Assembly: GCF_000732615.1 (NCBI RefSeq)
Contig: NZ_JPGL01000077.1
Coordinates: 1-45,110 of the forward strand
Length of the DNA stretch: 45,110 nucleotides
Origin: Burkholderia paludis
Lineage (GTDB): Bacteria > Pseudomonadota > Gammaproteobacteria > Burkholderiales > Burkholderiaceae
Direction: 5' to 3'
In this document: positions 7,183 through 14,113 of the stretch, in pieces
Numbering within the stretch: the first letter of the stretch is position 1
How the letters are laid out: each line of letters begins with the position of its first letter
Position numbers and translations under genes: made by a program
Notes under the pieces: model-generated
What the model was told of the DNA's origin: nothing
The model's database searches: none
The model's input: only the letters and a program-made list of their open reading frames with translations

Positions 7183-8415
7183 TTAGCCCCTCGAAAAGCC
7201 CATCGGGATCACGGCTGCGCCGGCCTCAAGGGCATCCAGGTGGTCCGCCCAATGTTGCATCATCTTCCGGCGCTCGGGCAGGAATTCAGCGTGCACGTAT
7301 GCTGCGGTTACTTGATTGCGTTCCGCGTGCGCGAGTTGGCGGTCGACGACATCACGGCTATAACCGAGTTCGCGAAGCACGGTCGCAGCCAGACCGCGGA
7401 ACCCGTGGCCGGTCATTCGTGACTTGTACCCCATGCGATAGAGAGCATAGAGCATTGTGTTGTTCGAGATGTGGCTTCGGCCCTGGACGCTATAGAAGAC
7501 GTGCCGGTGGCTGCCGTTGAGCTCGCGCAACGCGGCCAGTGCGTCAAGCGCTTGGCGCGATAGCGGGACGATGTGCGGATCACGCATCTTCATTCGCTCG
7601 GGCGGAATCCGCCATTCGGCGGCGCGTTCGTCAAACTCGTCCCACTCGGCATTGATCATCTCGGTTGTCCGAGTGAACGTCAGAGCCATGAAGCGGAGCG
7701 CCAGCCGTGTGACGAGATCGCCCTGGTACGCGGCGATGTCTCGCATGAGCTGCGGGATTTCGACGGACTTGACCCGTGCCATGTGCTGGACGCCGGCCCC
7801 TTTCTTGAGAACTGTCTCGGCGTCGATGTCCGCAGCCGGATTGCGGGGGCATCTCCCGGTCATGATTCCGTACTGGAACACTGCCCGTGAGCGCTGGAGG
7901 ATTCGCTTGGCCGTCTCGCGCACGCCGCGGGATTCGACAGCCCTCAGGATCTCCAGCATGTCGGGGGCCTCGATATCTCGGATCGGACGATGGCCGATTC
8001 GGGGGAAAACATCGACCTCCAGCGAGTTGATCACCTTGCCAGCGTAGACTTCGGTCCAGCCATCCTTCTGGGCCGCAAACCACTCGCGCGCGACAGCCTC
8101 AAACGTCGACGCTGCCTCGATCGCCCGGGTGCGTTTGACTTCTCTCTTCTGCTCGGTCGGATCGGTGCCGGCGGCGAGTTGCTTCCGCGCATTGAGGCAG
8201 GCTTGTCGAGCCTCGGCCAGTGTCACCTCTGGATAGACGCCAAAGGCGGCGCGCTTCTCTTTGCCGTCGAATCGATACTTCATCCGCCAGTAGCGCGACC
8301 CATTCGGCATTACCTCTAGATATAGCCCCTTGCCGTCCGCCAGGCGATACGGCTTCTCGGCCGGCTTGGCCTTGCGGATCTGCATCTCGGTCAGCGGGGT
8401 AGCGCGCTTCGGCAT
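7183..8415 (-). CDS. int: P4-type tyrosine integrase of the island
   Basis: A 410-residue protein from the ATG at 8415; an upstream start at 8451 adds only 12 poor residues. The N-terminal DUF4102 arm-binding domain is evident (LTEMQIRKAKPAEKPYRLAD, then GKGLYLEVMPNGSRYW). A core-binding domain follows, and a catalytic domain with an arginine in TFTRTTEM, H-x-x-R in GHGFRGLA, a histidine in LAHAERN and a tyrosine in AAYVHAEF. All catalytic positions appear intact. It integrates the island at the 3' end of the adjacent tRNA-Arg. Same-strand orientation just downstream of the tRNA is classical for this family. Confidence 0.93.
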   Translation of the reverse strand: MPKRATPLTEMQIRKAKPAEKPYRLADGKGLYLEVMPNGSRYWRMKYRFDGKEKRAAFGVYPEVTLAEARQACLNARKQLAAGTDPTEQKREVKRTRAIEAASTFEAVAREWFAAQKDGWTEVYAGKVINSLEVDVFPRIGHRPIRDIEAPDMLEILRAVESRGVRETAKRILQRSRAVFQYGIMTGRCPRNPAADIDAETVLKKGAGVQHMARVKSVEIPQLMRDIAAYQGDLVTRLALRFMALTFTRTTEMINAEWDEFDERAAEWRIPPERMKMRDPHIVPLSRQALDALAALRELNGSHRHVFYSVQGRSHISNNTMLYALYRMGYKSRMTGHGFRGLAATVLRELGYSRDVVDRQLAHAERNQVTAAYVHAEFLPERRKMMQHWADHLDALEAGAAVIPMGFSRG

Positions 8416-8419
8416 GGCG

Positions 8420-8470
8420 TGGGGGCATCGAGTTTGGAGGCATGGAGGCATGTCCCAAAAGATGCCCCCA
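8420..8470. repeat. Inverted repeat with internal tandem octamers upstream of int
   Basis: TGGGGGCATC (8420-8429) and GATGCCCCCA (8461-8470) form a perfect 10-bp inverted repeat separated by 31 bp. The spacer contains two tandem copies of GGAGGCAT (8436-8443 and 8444-8451). The array starts five bases upstream of the integrase start codon, where an operator or integrase/AlpA binding site for autoregulation would lie. Confidence 0.55.
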
Positions 8471-8487
8471 AGTTAGGTTGCTTGTAC

Positions 8488-8573
8488 TGGGCAACCTTGG
8501 GCAATGATGGCAGCAAAAGTCCAGGCAGCACAAGGATGTGCGCGACTTTTTGGGCAAACTTGGGAGAGGATGG
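8488..8573. repeat. Imperfect 23-bp direct repeats between int and the tRNA (possible integrase arm sites)
   Basis: Two 23-bp segments at 8488-8510 and 8551-8573 share TGGGCAA-x-CTTGGG and a GATGG end, with four mismatches and 63 bp between their starts. They lie between the integrase start and the tRNA 3' end, where arm-type sites for the DUF4102 domain of a P4-type integrase are expected. The functional role is inferred. Confidence 0.45.
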
Positions 8574-8582
8574 GAACCAGGA

Positions 8583-8657
8583 TGGTCCCCCCGACAGGAA
8601 TCGAACCTGTATCTAGCGCTTAGGAGGCGCTTGTTCTATCCATTGAACTACGGGGAG
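8583..8657 (-). tRNA. tRNA-Arg (anticodon CCT), island attachment site
   Basis: Read on the minus strand it folds as a full cloverleaf: acceptor CTCCCCG/CGGGGGG (with one T-G wobble at pair 2-71), TA at positions 8-9, D arm GTTC-AATGGATA-GAAC, anticodon stem AGCGC/GCGCT with loop CTCCTAA (anticodon CCT), T arm ACAGG-TTCGATT-CCTGT, discriminator A and an encoded CCA. It reads AGG codons. The 3' half now comes from the island side of the junction, which may explain the wobble in the acceptor stem. Confidence 0.95.
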
Positions 8658-8807
8658 AGCCGTGTCCGGGCGCTCGCGCGACAAACGCGAACCGGACGGC
8701 GATGTGGACAGCGCGCAGAGTATAACAAACGCGTGGCGCATCGGCGGGCGGAATCCGCACCGCCGTGCATATCGTGCGATCGACGGCAGTCCGCCGCGAT
8801 CGGAAAA

Positions 8808-8990
8808 TCAGAAATCGACGACGACGAAATCTTCCTTGCCCACGTCGCACAGCGGGCAGCGCCAGTCGGCGGGAATGTCCGCGAACCGGGTGCCGGGCGC
8901 GATGCCTTCGTCGGGCAGCCCTTCCGCTTCGTTGTAGACCCACCCGCAAATCAGGCAGACCCAGCTCTGGTATTCGGTTACTTCGCTCAT
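8808..8990 (-). CDS. rubA: Rubredoxin
   Basis: A 60-residue protein of the usual rubredoxin length, with two iron-binding knuckles: VCLICGWVYNEAEG (first C-x2-C followed by G and Y) and WRCPLCDVGKEDF (second C-x2-C followed by the GK-x2-F turn). The four cysteines bind one iron with no inorganic sulphur, and the protein carries single electrons to oxygenases or oxidative-stress reductases. The start at 8990 was chosen because the long frame upstream is non-coding. It stands alone next to the tRNA. About 150 bp on its tRNA side and 200 bp on its promoter side show no other gene. Confidence 0.95.
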   Translation of the reverse strand: MSEVTEYQSWVCLICGWVYNEAEGLPDEGIAPGTRFADIPADWRCPLCDVGKEDFVVVDF

Positions 8991-9191
8991 GTGGCGCTCG
9001 GGAGAATGATGGAAACTCGGTGATGCCGCCCGCGGCCTGTCCGGCGGACGAAAGGCGCAATGGTACCGGAATTTCGCCGAACGCCTACGTAACGTCGTTT
9101 TAAACGTGCGCATCGCGAACAACGAGCGCCATCGCGCCCGGCGGGCATGCAGTGTATGCTTCGTGAGCCTGTCAATCTGAAGGAGGAAACG

Positions 9192-9596
9192 ATGCTCAAC
9201 AAAAAGTGGATCGCGGGTGTGGCCTGTGTCGCGGCGCTGGCCATGTCGACGGTGGCGCACGCCGAAGCGCGCGTGTTCTTCGTCGAACCGCAGGACGGCG
9301 CGACGGTTTCGAGCCCGGTGCACGTGAAGTTCGGTCTGGAAGGCATGGCACTCAAGCCGGCCGGCGACATGACGCCGGATACGGGGCACCATCATCTGCT
9401 GATCGACAGCCAGCCGGTGCCGAAGGGCGTCGTGATCCCGGCCACCGATCATTCGCTGCACTTCGGCAAGGCCCAGACCGAAACCGACGTGACGCTGCCG
9501 CCGGGCCAGCATACGCTGACGCTGCAGTTCGGCGACGGCGCGCACCGTTCGTACGGTCCGGAAATGAGCTCGACGATCACGATCAACGTGAAGTAA
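9192..9596 (+). CDS. Periplasmic DUF4399-family protein
   Basis: A 134-residue protein with a classical signal peptide (MLNKKWIAGVACVAALAMST, cleavage after VAHA). The mature part begins EARVFFVEPQDGATVSSPVH and contains GHHHLLID and DHSLHFGKAQTE, the histidine-rich pattern of the DUF4399 family, followed by a beta-sandwich-like tail (PPGQHTLTLQFGDGAHRSYGP). An AGGAGG lies six bases before the ATG, so the start is certain. The histidines suggest metal or copper binding, but the family's function is not established. It is a single gene with a 9-bp hairpin just after the stop. Confidence 0.85.
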   Translation: MLNKKWIAGVACVAALAMSTVAHAEARVFFVEPQDGATVSSPVHVKFGLEGMALKPAGDMTPDTGHHHLLIDSQPVPKGVVIPATDHSLHFGKAQTETDVTLPPGQHTLTLQFGDGAHRSYGPEMSSTITINVK

Positions 9597-9599
9597 TCG

Positions 9600-9625
9600 C
9601 ACGCGGCAATCGCGCGTGCCGCGTG
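9600..9625 (+). terminator. Hairpin after the DUF4399 gene
   Basis: CACGCGGCA (9600-9608) and TGCCGCGTG (9617-9625) form a perfect 9-bp stem with an eight-base loop, starting 4 bp after the stop codon. No T-tract follows, so it may act only as a weak or Rho-assisted terminator. The rest of the interval to 9854 shows no gene. Confidence 0.45.
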
Positions 9626-9854
9626 CGGGCGCCCGAGGCGCCCGGCGCGGGATCGCCGGTCGGCTGGCCGCGCGCGTCCGGCCGGCGTCAGCCGTTTCGC
9701 CGCAGGAACCGCTGCCCGAAGCCGCGTACATCCGCTGCGCCCTCGCACGCACCGACGCGGTGACGGACGCCGCCGGCACGCCCTCCAGGGCGCGATCCGG
9801 CCCGTTTGCCGCACTAGGCCGTTCAGCCATGCCGGTCCCGATGTCCGCGCCCGG

Positions 9855-9860
9855 TACAAT
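9855..9860 (+). promoter_or_regulatory. Candidate -10 box of uup
   Basis: TACAAT at 9855-9860 lies 35 bp upstream of the uup ATG and matches the sigma-70 -10 consensus at five of six positions. No convincing -35 hexamer is seen at the expected spacing. Confidence 0.3.
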
Positions 9861-9894
9861 GGGCGCTTCCGATTTCTCTCTTCGCCGTCTCCCC

Positions 9895-11844
9895 ATGTCG
9901 CTCTATTCCATCACCGGCGCGCAACTCGCGTTCGGTCACGTCGCGTTGCTCGATCACGCGGATTTCTCGCTGGAAGCCGGCGAGCGCGTCGGCCTGATCG
10001 GCCGCAACGGCGCGGGCAAGTCGTCGCTGCTGAAGATCGTCGCCGGGCTCGCGAAGCCCGACGACGGGCTGGTTACGCGCCAGCAGGAACTCGTGACCGT
10101 CTATGTGCCGCAGGAGCCCGAATTCGAGCCGGGCGCGACGGTGTTCGATGCAGTCGCGTCGGGGCTCGCGCACACGCGCGAACTGCTCGAAGAATACGAT
10201 TCGATCGCGCACCGTCTCGCGGATATCCCCGAAGGCGCCGAACACGATGCGCTGCTCGCGCGGATGAACACACTGCAGTCGTCGCTCGACGCGCACGACG
10301 CGTGGAGCTGGCGCACGCGCGTATCGATGACGCTTGCGCAGATCGGCCTGGCGGACGTCGATGCGCCCGTCGATGCCTTGTCGGGCGGGATGCAGAAGCG
10401 TGTCGCGCTGGCGCGCGCGCTGGTGTTGCAGCCCGACGTGCTGCTGCTCGACGAACCGACCAACCACCTCGACTTCGACGGCATCCGCTGGCTGGAAGAA
10501 CTGCTGGTTGCGCAGCGCGCGGGCCTGCTGTTCATCACGCACGATCGCGCGTTCCTCGATCGCGTCGCGACGCGCATCGTCGACCTCGATCGCGGTCGGC
10601 TGCTGTCGTACCCGGGCAATTTCTCCGCGTACCAGACGCGCAAGGCGCAGCAGCTCGAAATCGAGCGCGTGGAAAACGAGAAGTTCGACAAGCTGCTCGC
10701 GCAGGAAGAAGTGTGGATCCGCAAGGGGGTCGAAGCGCGCCGCACGCGCAGCGTCGGCCGCATCGCGCGGCTCGTGCAGATGCGCAATGAGCGCGCGGAG
10801 CGCCGCAACACGCTGGGCAACGTGAAGCTGGATGTCGCGCAGGGCGAGAAGTCCGGCAAGATCGTCGCGGAGCTGACCGACGTGACGAAGCGCTACGGCG
10901 GCCGCACGGTTGTCGATCGCTTCTCGACGACGGTGATGCGCGGCGACAAGATCGGCTTCATCGGCCCGAACGGCGCCGGCAAGACGACGCTGCTCAAGCT
11001 GATTCTCGGCGAACTGAAGCCCGACGAAGGCACGGTGCGCATCGGCACCAACCTGCAGGTCGCCTATTTCGACCAGATGCGCGCGCAGCTCGACCAGGAA
11101 AAGAGCCTCGCGGATACGATCAGCCCCGGCAGCGAATGGGTCGAGATCGGCGGCGTGCGCAAGCATGTGATGAGCTACCTCGGCGATTTCCTGTTCGCGC
11201 CGGAACGCGCGCGTTCGCCGGTGAAGTCGCTGTCGGGCGGCGAGCGCAACCGGCTGCTGCTCGCGCGCCTGTTCGCGCGGCCGGCCAACGTGCTGGTGCT
11301 CGACGAACCGACCAACGACCTCGACATCCAGACGCTCGAACTGCTCGAGGAACTGCTGGCCGACTACGACGGCACGGTGCTGCTCGTCAGTCACGATCGC
11401 GCGTTCCTCGACAACGTCGTGACGTCGGTGATCGCCGCCGAGGGCGACGGCAAGTGGCGCGAATATGTCGGCGGCTTCAGCGACTGGCAGATCCAGAGCG
11501 CGCGCGCGGATCAGCTCGCACAGCAGGAAGCCGCGAAGCGCGCGGTCAGCGAGGCGGCACCCGTCAAGGAAGAGCCGGCGAAAAGCGCTGCGGGCCGCAA
11601 CGCGCAACGCACGGTGAAGCTGTCGTTCAACGAGCAGCGCGAGCTCGATTCGCTGCCGGAGAAGATCGCCGCGCTCGAAGAGGAGCAGAAAACCATCAAC
11701 GCCCGGCTCGAAGACGGGTCGATCTTTGCTAAGGACCCGCAGGAGGGGACGCGCCTGACCGAACGGTTCGCGGCGATCGACGACGAATTGCTCGCCGCGC
11801 TCGAACGGTGGGAAACGCTCGAGGCGAAGCGTAAGCCGGCGTAA
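9895..11844 (+). CDS. uup: ABC-F family ATPase Uup
   Basis: A 649-residue soluble protein from the ATG at 9895. Two ABC domains: Walker A GRNGAGKSS and GPNGAGKTT, signatures LSGGMQKRV and LSGGERNRL, Walker B LLLDEPTNHLD and LVLDEPTNDLD. They are joined by the ABC-F linker (QLEIERVENEKFDKLLAQEE...). After a charged spacer, the C-terminal region from KLSFNEQRELDSLPEKIAAL onward is the coiled-coil domain (ABC_tran_CTD) that distinguishes Uup from other ABC-F proteins. ABC-F proteins have no membrane domain and act on ribosomes; Uup also affects precise transposon excision and binds branched DNA. It precedes parE on the same strand. Confidence 0.93.
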   Translation: MSLYSITGAQLAFGHVALLDHADFSLEAGERVGLIGRNGAGKSSLLKIVAGLAKPDDGLVTRQQELVTVYVPQEPEFEPGATVFDAVASGLAHTRELLEEYDSIAHRLADIPEGAEHDALLARMNTLQSSLDAHDAWSWRTRVSMTLAQIGLADVDAPVDALSGGMQKRVALARALVLQPDVLLLDEPTNHLDFDGIRWLEELLVAQRAGLLFITHDRAFLDRVATRIVDLDRGRLLSYPGNFSAYQTRKAQQLEIERVENEKFDKLLAQEEVWIRKGVEARRTRSVGRIARLVQMRNERAERRNTLGNVKLDVAQGEKSGKIVAELTDVTKRYGGRTVVDRFSTTVMRGDKIGFIGPNGAGKTTLLKLILGELKPDEGTVRIGTNLQVAYFDQMRAQLDQEKSLADTISPGSEWVEIGGVRKHVMSYLGDFLFAPERARSPVKSLSGGERNRLLLARLFARPANVLVLDEPTNDLDIQTLELLEELLADYDGTVLLVSHDRAFLDNVVTSVIAAEGDGKWREYVGGFSDWQIQSARADQLAQQEAAKRAVSEAAPVKEEPAKSAAGRNAQRTVKLSFNEQRELDSLPEKIAALEEEQKTINARLEDGSIFAKDPQEGTRLTERFAAIDDELLAALERWETLEAKRKPA

Positions 11845-11907
11845 TGCACAGGGCGCGCAATCCCGCGATTGGCGCGCCACGCGGAACCAGTAAAATACCG
11901 CGCGTCC

Positions 11908-11940
11908 CGGGCAGCGCAGCGCATGCTGCGCGCCCGCTTT
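11908..11940 (+). terminator. Hairpin downstream of uup
   Basis: CGGGC (11908-11912), a bulged A, and GCGCAGC (11914-11920) pair with GCTGCGC (11925-11931) and GCCCG (11932-11936) around a GCAT loop, followed by CTTT. This 12-bp stem with a short T-run fits a terminator for uup before the parE promoter region. Confidence 0.55.
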
Positions 11941-11996
11941 CGGAGCAGTCCAAGCACACCGTTGTTTCGATTCGCTTTTTTACGGAACTCAACGTT

Positions 11997-12031
11997 TTGT
12001 CCACGACGTTATCCACACGAGGTGTGGACAA
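11997..12031 (+). promoter_or_regulatory. Cluster of DnaA-box-like sites upstream of parE
   Basis: TTATCCACA at 12009-12017 is a perfect match to the DnaA box consensus. It is flanked by TTGTCCACG at 11997-12005 and, on the opposite strand, TTGTCCACA (seen as TGTGGACAA at 12023-12031). The centre is also a perfect dyad, TCCACAC-gag-GTGTGGA (12012-12028). The cluster ends 30 bp before the parE start codon. DnaA is known to act as a transcription regulator at such boxes; control of parE here is inference. Confidence 0.55.
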
Positions 12032-12061
12032 TGTCCCGATGAATGACGAAATTCAGCGCCT

Positions 12062-14044
12062 ATGTCAACGAAGAAACCCAGCGCGGCCTATAGCGAAGCA
12101 TCGATCAAGGTGCTCAAGGGTCTCGAGCCGGTCAAGCAGCGGCCCGGCATGTACACCCGTACCGAGAATCCGCTGCACATCATCCAGGAAGTCATCGACA
12201 ACGCGTCCGACGAGGCGCTCGGCGGCTACGGCAAGCAGATCACGGTGACGCTGCATGCAGATCAGTCGGTCTCGGTCGAGGACGACGGCCGCGGCATCCC
12301 GTTCGGCATGCACCCCGAGGAAGGCGTGCCGGTGGTCGAGATCGTGTTCACGCGCCTGCATGCGGGCGGCAAGTTCGACAAGGCCGCCGGCGGCGCCTAT
12401 ACGTTCTCCGGCGGCCTGCACGGCGTCGGCGTGTCGGTGACGAACGCACTCGCGACGCGTCTCGACGTGACGGTCTGGCGCGACGGCAAGATCGCGGCGC
12501 TCGGCTTCGCCGACGGCGATGTCGTGAAGCCGCTGGCGACGCAGGGCGCGGGCCGCGGCGAGAAGAAGTCGGGTACGCGCGTGCAGGTGTGGCCGAATCC
12601 GAAGTACTTCGATTCGCCGAACCTGCCGCTCGGCGAGCTGCAGCGCCTGCTGCGCTCGAAGGCCGTGCTGCTGCCGGGCGTCGAGGTCGTGCTCGTCAAC
12701 GAGAAGACGGGCGAGCGCCAGGCCTGGAAATACGAAGACGGCCTGCGCGGCTACCTGCTCGACGAAATGAACGGCAGCGAGCTGCTGATTCCGCTGTTCG
12801 AAGGCGAGCGTTTCGCCGATTCGCGCTCGGGCGACGACACCTTCGCCGAAGGCGAGGGCGCGTCGTGGGTCGTCGCATGGAGCGAGGAAGGCTCGCTCGT
12901 GCGGGAATCGTACGTGAACCTGATCCCGACGCCCGCCGGCGGCACGCACGAGTCGGGGCTGCGCGACGGCCTGTACCAGGCCGTGAAGAGCTTCGTCGAA
13001 CTGCACAACCTGCAGCCGAAGGGCGTGAAGCTGCTCGCGGAAGACGTGTTCGCCCGCGTGTCGTTCGTGCTGTCCGCGAAGGTGCTCGATCCGCAGTTCC
13101 AGGGGCAGATCAAGGAGCGCCTGAACAGCCGCGACGCGGTGAAGCTGGTGTCGTCGTTCTCGCGGCCCGCGCTCGAGCTGTGGCTGAACCAGCACGTCGA
13201 GCACGGCAAGAAGCTCGCCGAGCTCGTGATCAAGCAGGCGCAGGCGCGCACGCGCGCGGGCCAGAAGGTCGAGAAGCGCAAGAGCTCGGGCGTCGCGGTG
13301 CTGCCCGGCAAGCTGACCGACTGCGAGACGGAAGATATCGCGCGCAACGAACTGTTCCTCGTCGAGGGCGATTCGGCGGGCGGCTCCGCGAAGATGGGCC
13401 GCGACAAGGAATACCAGGCGATCCTGCCGCTGCGCGGCAAGGTGCTGAACACGTGGGAAACCGAGCGCGACCGCCTGTTCGCGAACAACGAGGTGCACGA
13501 CATCTCGGTGGCGATCGGCGTCGATCCGCACAGCCCCGATGAAAGCGTCGACCTGTCGAACCTCCGCTACGGCAAGATCTGCATCCTGTCGGACGCGGAC
13601 GTCGACGGTTCGCACATCCAGGTGCTGCTGCTCACGCTGTTCTTCAAGCATTTCCCGCAACTGATCGAGCGCGGCCACGTGTGTGTCGCGCGGCCGCCGC
13701 TGTTTCGCGTCGACGCGCCGGCGCGCGGCAAGAAGGCCGCGCAGAAGCTCTATGCGCTCGACGACGGCGAACTGGAAGCAATCCTCGACAAGCTGCGCAA
13801 GGACGGCGTGCGCGAGACCCAATGGAGCATCAGCCGCTTCAAGGGTCTGGGCGAAATGAGCGCCGAGCAGCTGTGGGACACGACGATGAACCCCGACACG
13901 CGCCGCCTGATGCCGGTGAAGCTCGGCGAGCTCGATTACGAGGCGACCGTCGCGCGCATGACGATGCTGATGGGCAAGGGCGAGGCAGCCGCGCGACGCG
14001 GCTGGCTCGAGGAAAAGGGCAACGACGTCGAAGCGGACATCTAA
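12062..14044 (+). CDS. parE: DNA topoisomerase IV subunit B
   Basis: A 660-residue protein with all landmarks of the ATPase subunit. The GHKL fold shows EVIDNASDEALGGYG, DDGRGIPFGMHP and GGLHGVGVSVTNALATRL, and the TOPRIM domain shows LVEGDSAGGSAK and ILSDADVDGSHI with the metal-binding acidic residues. The ATP lid and transducer lie between. Topoisomerase IV decatenates daughter chromosomes after replication; ParE binds and hydrolyses ATP while ParC cuts and rejoins DNA. The length suits ParE rather than GyrB, which has an insert in many proteobacteria. parC follows after 69 bp on the same strand, so the two probably share a transcript. The upstream region carries DnaA-box-like sites. Confidence 0.96.
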   Translation: MSTKKPSAAYSEASIKVLKGLEPVKQRPGMYTRTENPLHIIQEVIDNASDEALGGYGKQITVTLHADQSVSVEDDGRGIPFGMHPEEGVPVVEIVFTRLHAGGKFDKAAGGAYTFSGGLHGVGVSVTNALATRLDVTVWRDGKIAALGFADGDVVKPLATQGAGRGEKKSGTRVQVWPNPKYFDSPNLPLGELQRLLRSKAVLLPGVEVVLVNEKTGERQAWKYEDGLRGYLLDEMNGSELLIPLFEGERFADSRSGDDTFAEGEGASWVVAWSEEGSLVRESYVNLIPTPAGGTHESGLRDGLYQAVKSFVELHNLQPKGVKLLAEDVFARVSFVLSAKVLDPQFQGQIKERLNSRDAVKLVSSFSRPALELWLNQHVEHGKKLAELVIKQAQARTRAGQKVEKRKSSGVAVLPGKLTDCETEDIARNELFLVEGDSAGGSAKMGRDKEYQAILPLRGKVLNTWETERDRLFANNEVHDISVAIGVDPHSPDESVDLSNLRYGKICILSDADVDGSHIQVLLLTLFFKHFPQLIERGHVCVARPPLFRVDAPARGKKAAQKLYALDDGELEAILDKLRKDGVRETQWSISRFKGLGEMSAEQLWDTTMNPDTRRLMPVKLGELDYEATVARMTMLMGKGEAAARRGWLEEKGNDVEADI

Positions 14045-14059
14045 GCCGAGCACCTGCGC

Positions 14060-14080
14060 GGCCGGGCATGACGCCCGGCC
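14060..14080 (+). other. Intercistronic hairpin between parE and parC
   Basis: GGCCGGGC (14060-14067), ATGAC, GCCCGGCC (14073-14080) is a perfect 8-bp GC stem in the 69-bp gap between the two topoisomerase IV genes. It is not followed by a T-tract. It may stabilise the upstream mRNA or attenuate parC, setting the subunit ratio. Confidence 0.45.
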
Positions 14081-14113
14081 CGGCCTTACGCCACTTACGA
14101 ATACGGAATTCAG

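Larger units (their letters stand above)
1..8582. mobile_element. Genomic island (partial) inserted at tRNA-Arg(CCT)
   Basis: This stretch differs from everything to its right: lower GC, more A/T at third codon positions, and an accessory gene set. Its right end is defined by a P4-type integrase whose start lies about 170 bp from the 3' end of a tRNA-Arg, the standard geometry of tRNA-targeting islands. It carries two tyrosine recombinases, an AlpA-like regulator, a Septu-type defence operon, an Mrr-type nuclease and the start of an IS3-family element. I found no second copy of the tRNA 3' end inside the window, so the left boundary lies beyond base 1. The right limit is firm to within the tRNA 3' end. 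Island status is an inference from context. Confidence 0.85.

Noticed and set aside
9823..11880. 685-codon minus-strand frame opposite uup
   Set aside because: Arg/Glu/Leu-rich antisense shadow with no domain, fully covered by the ABC-F gene.
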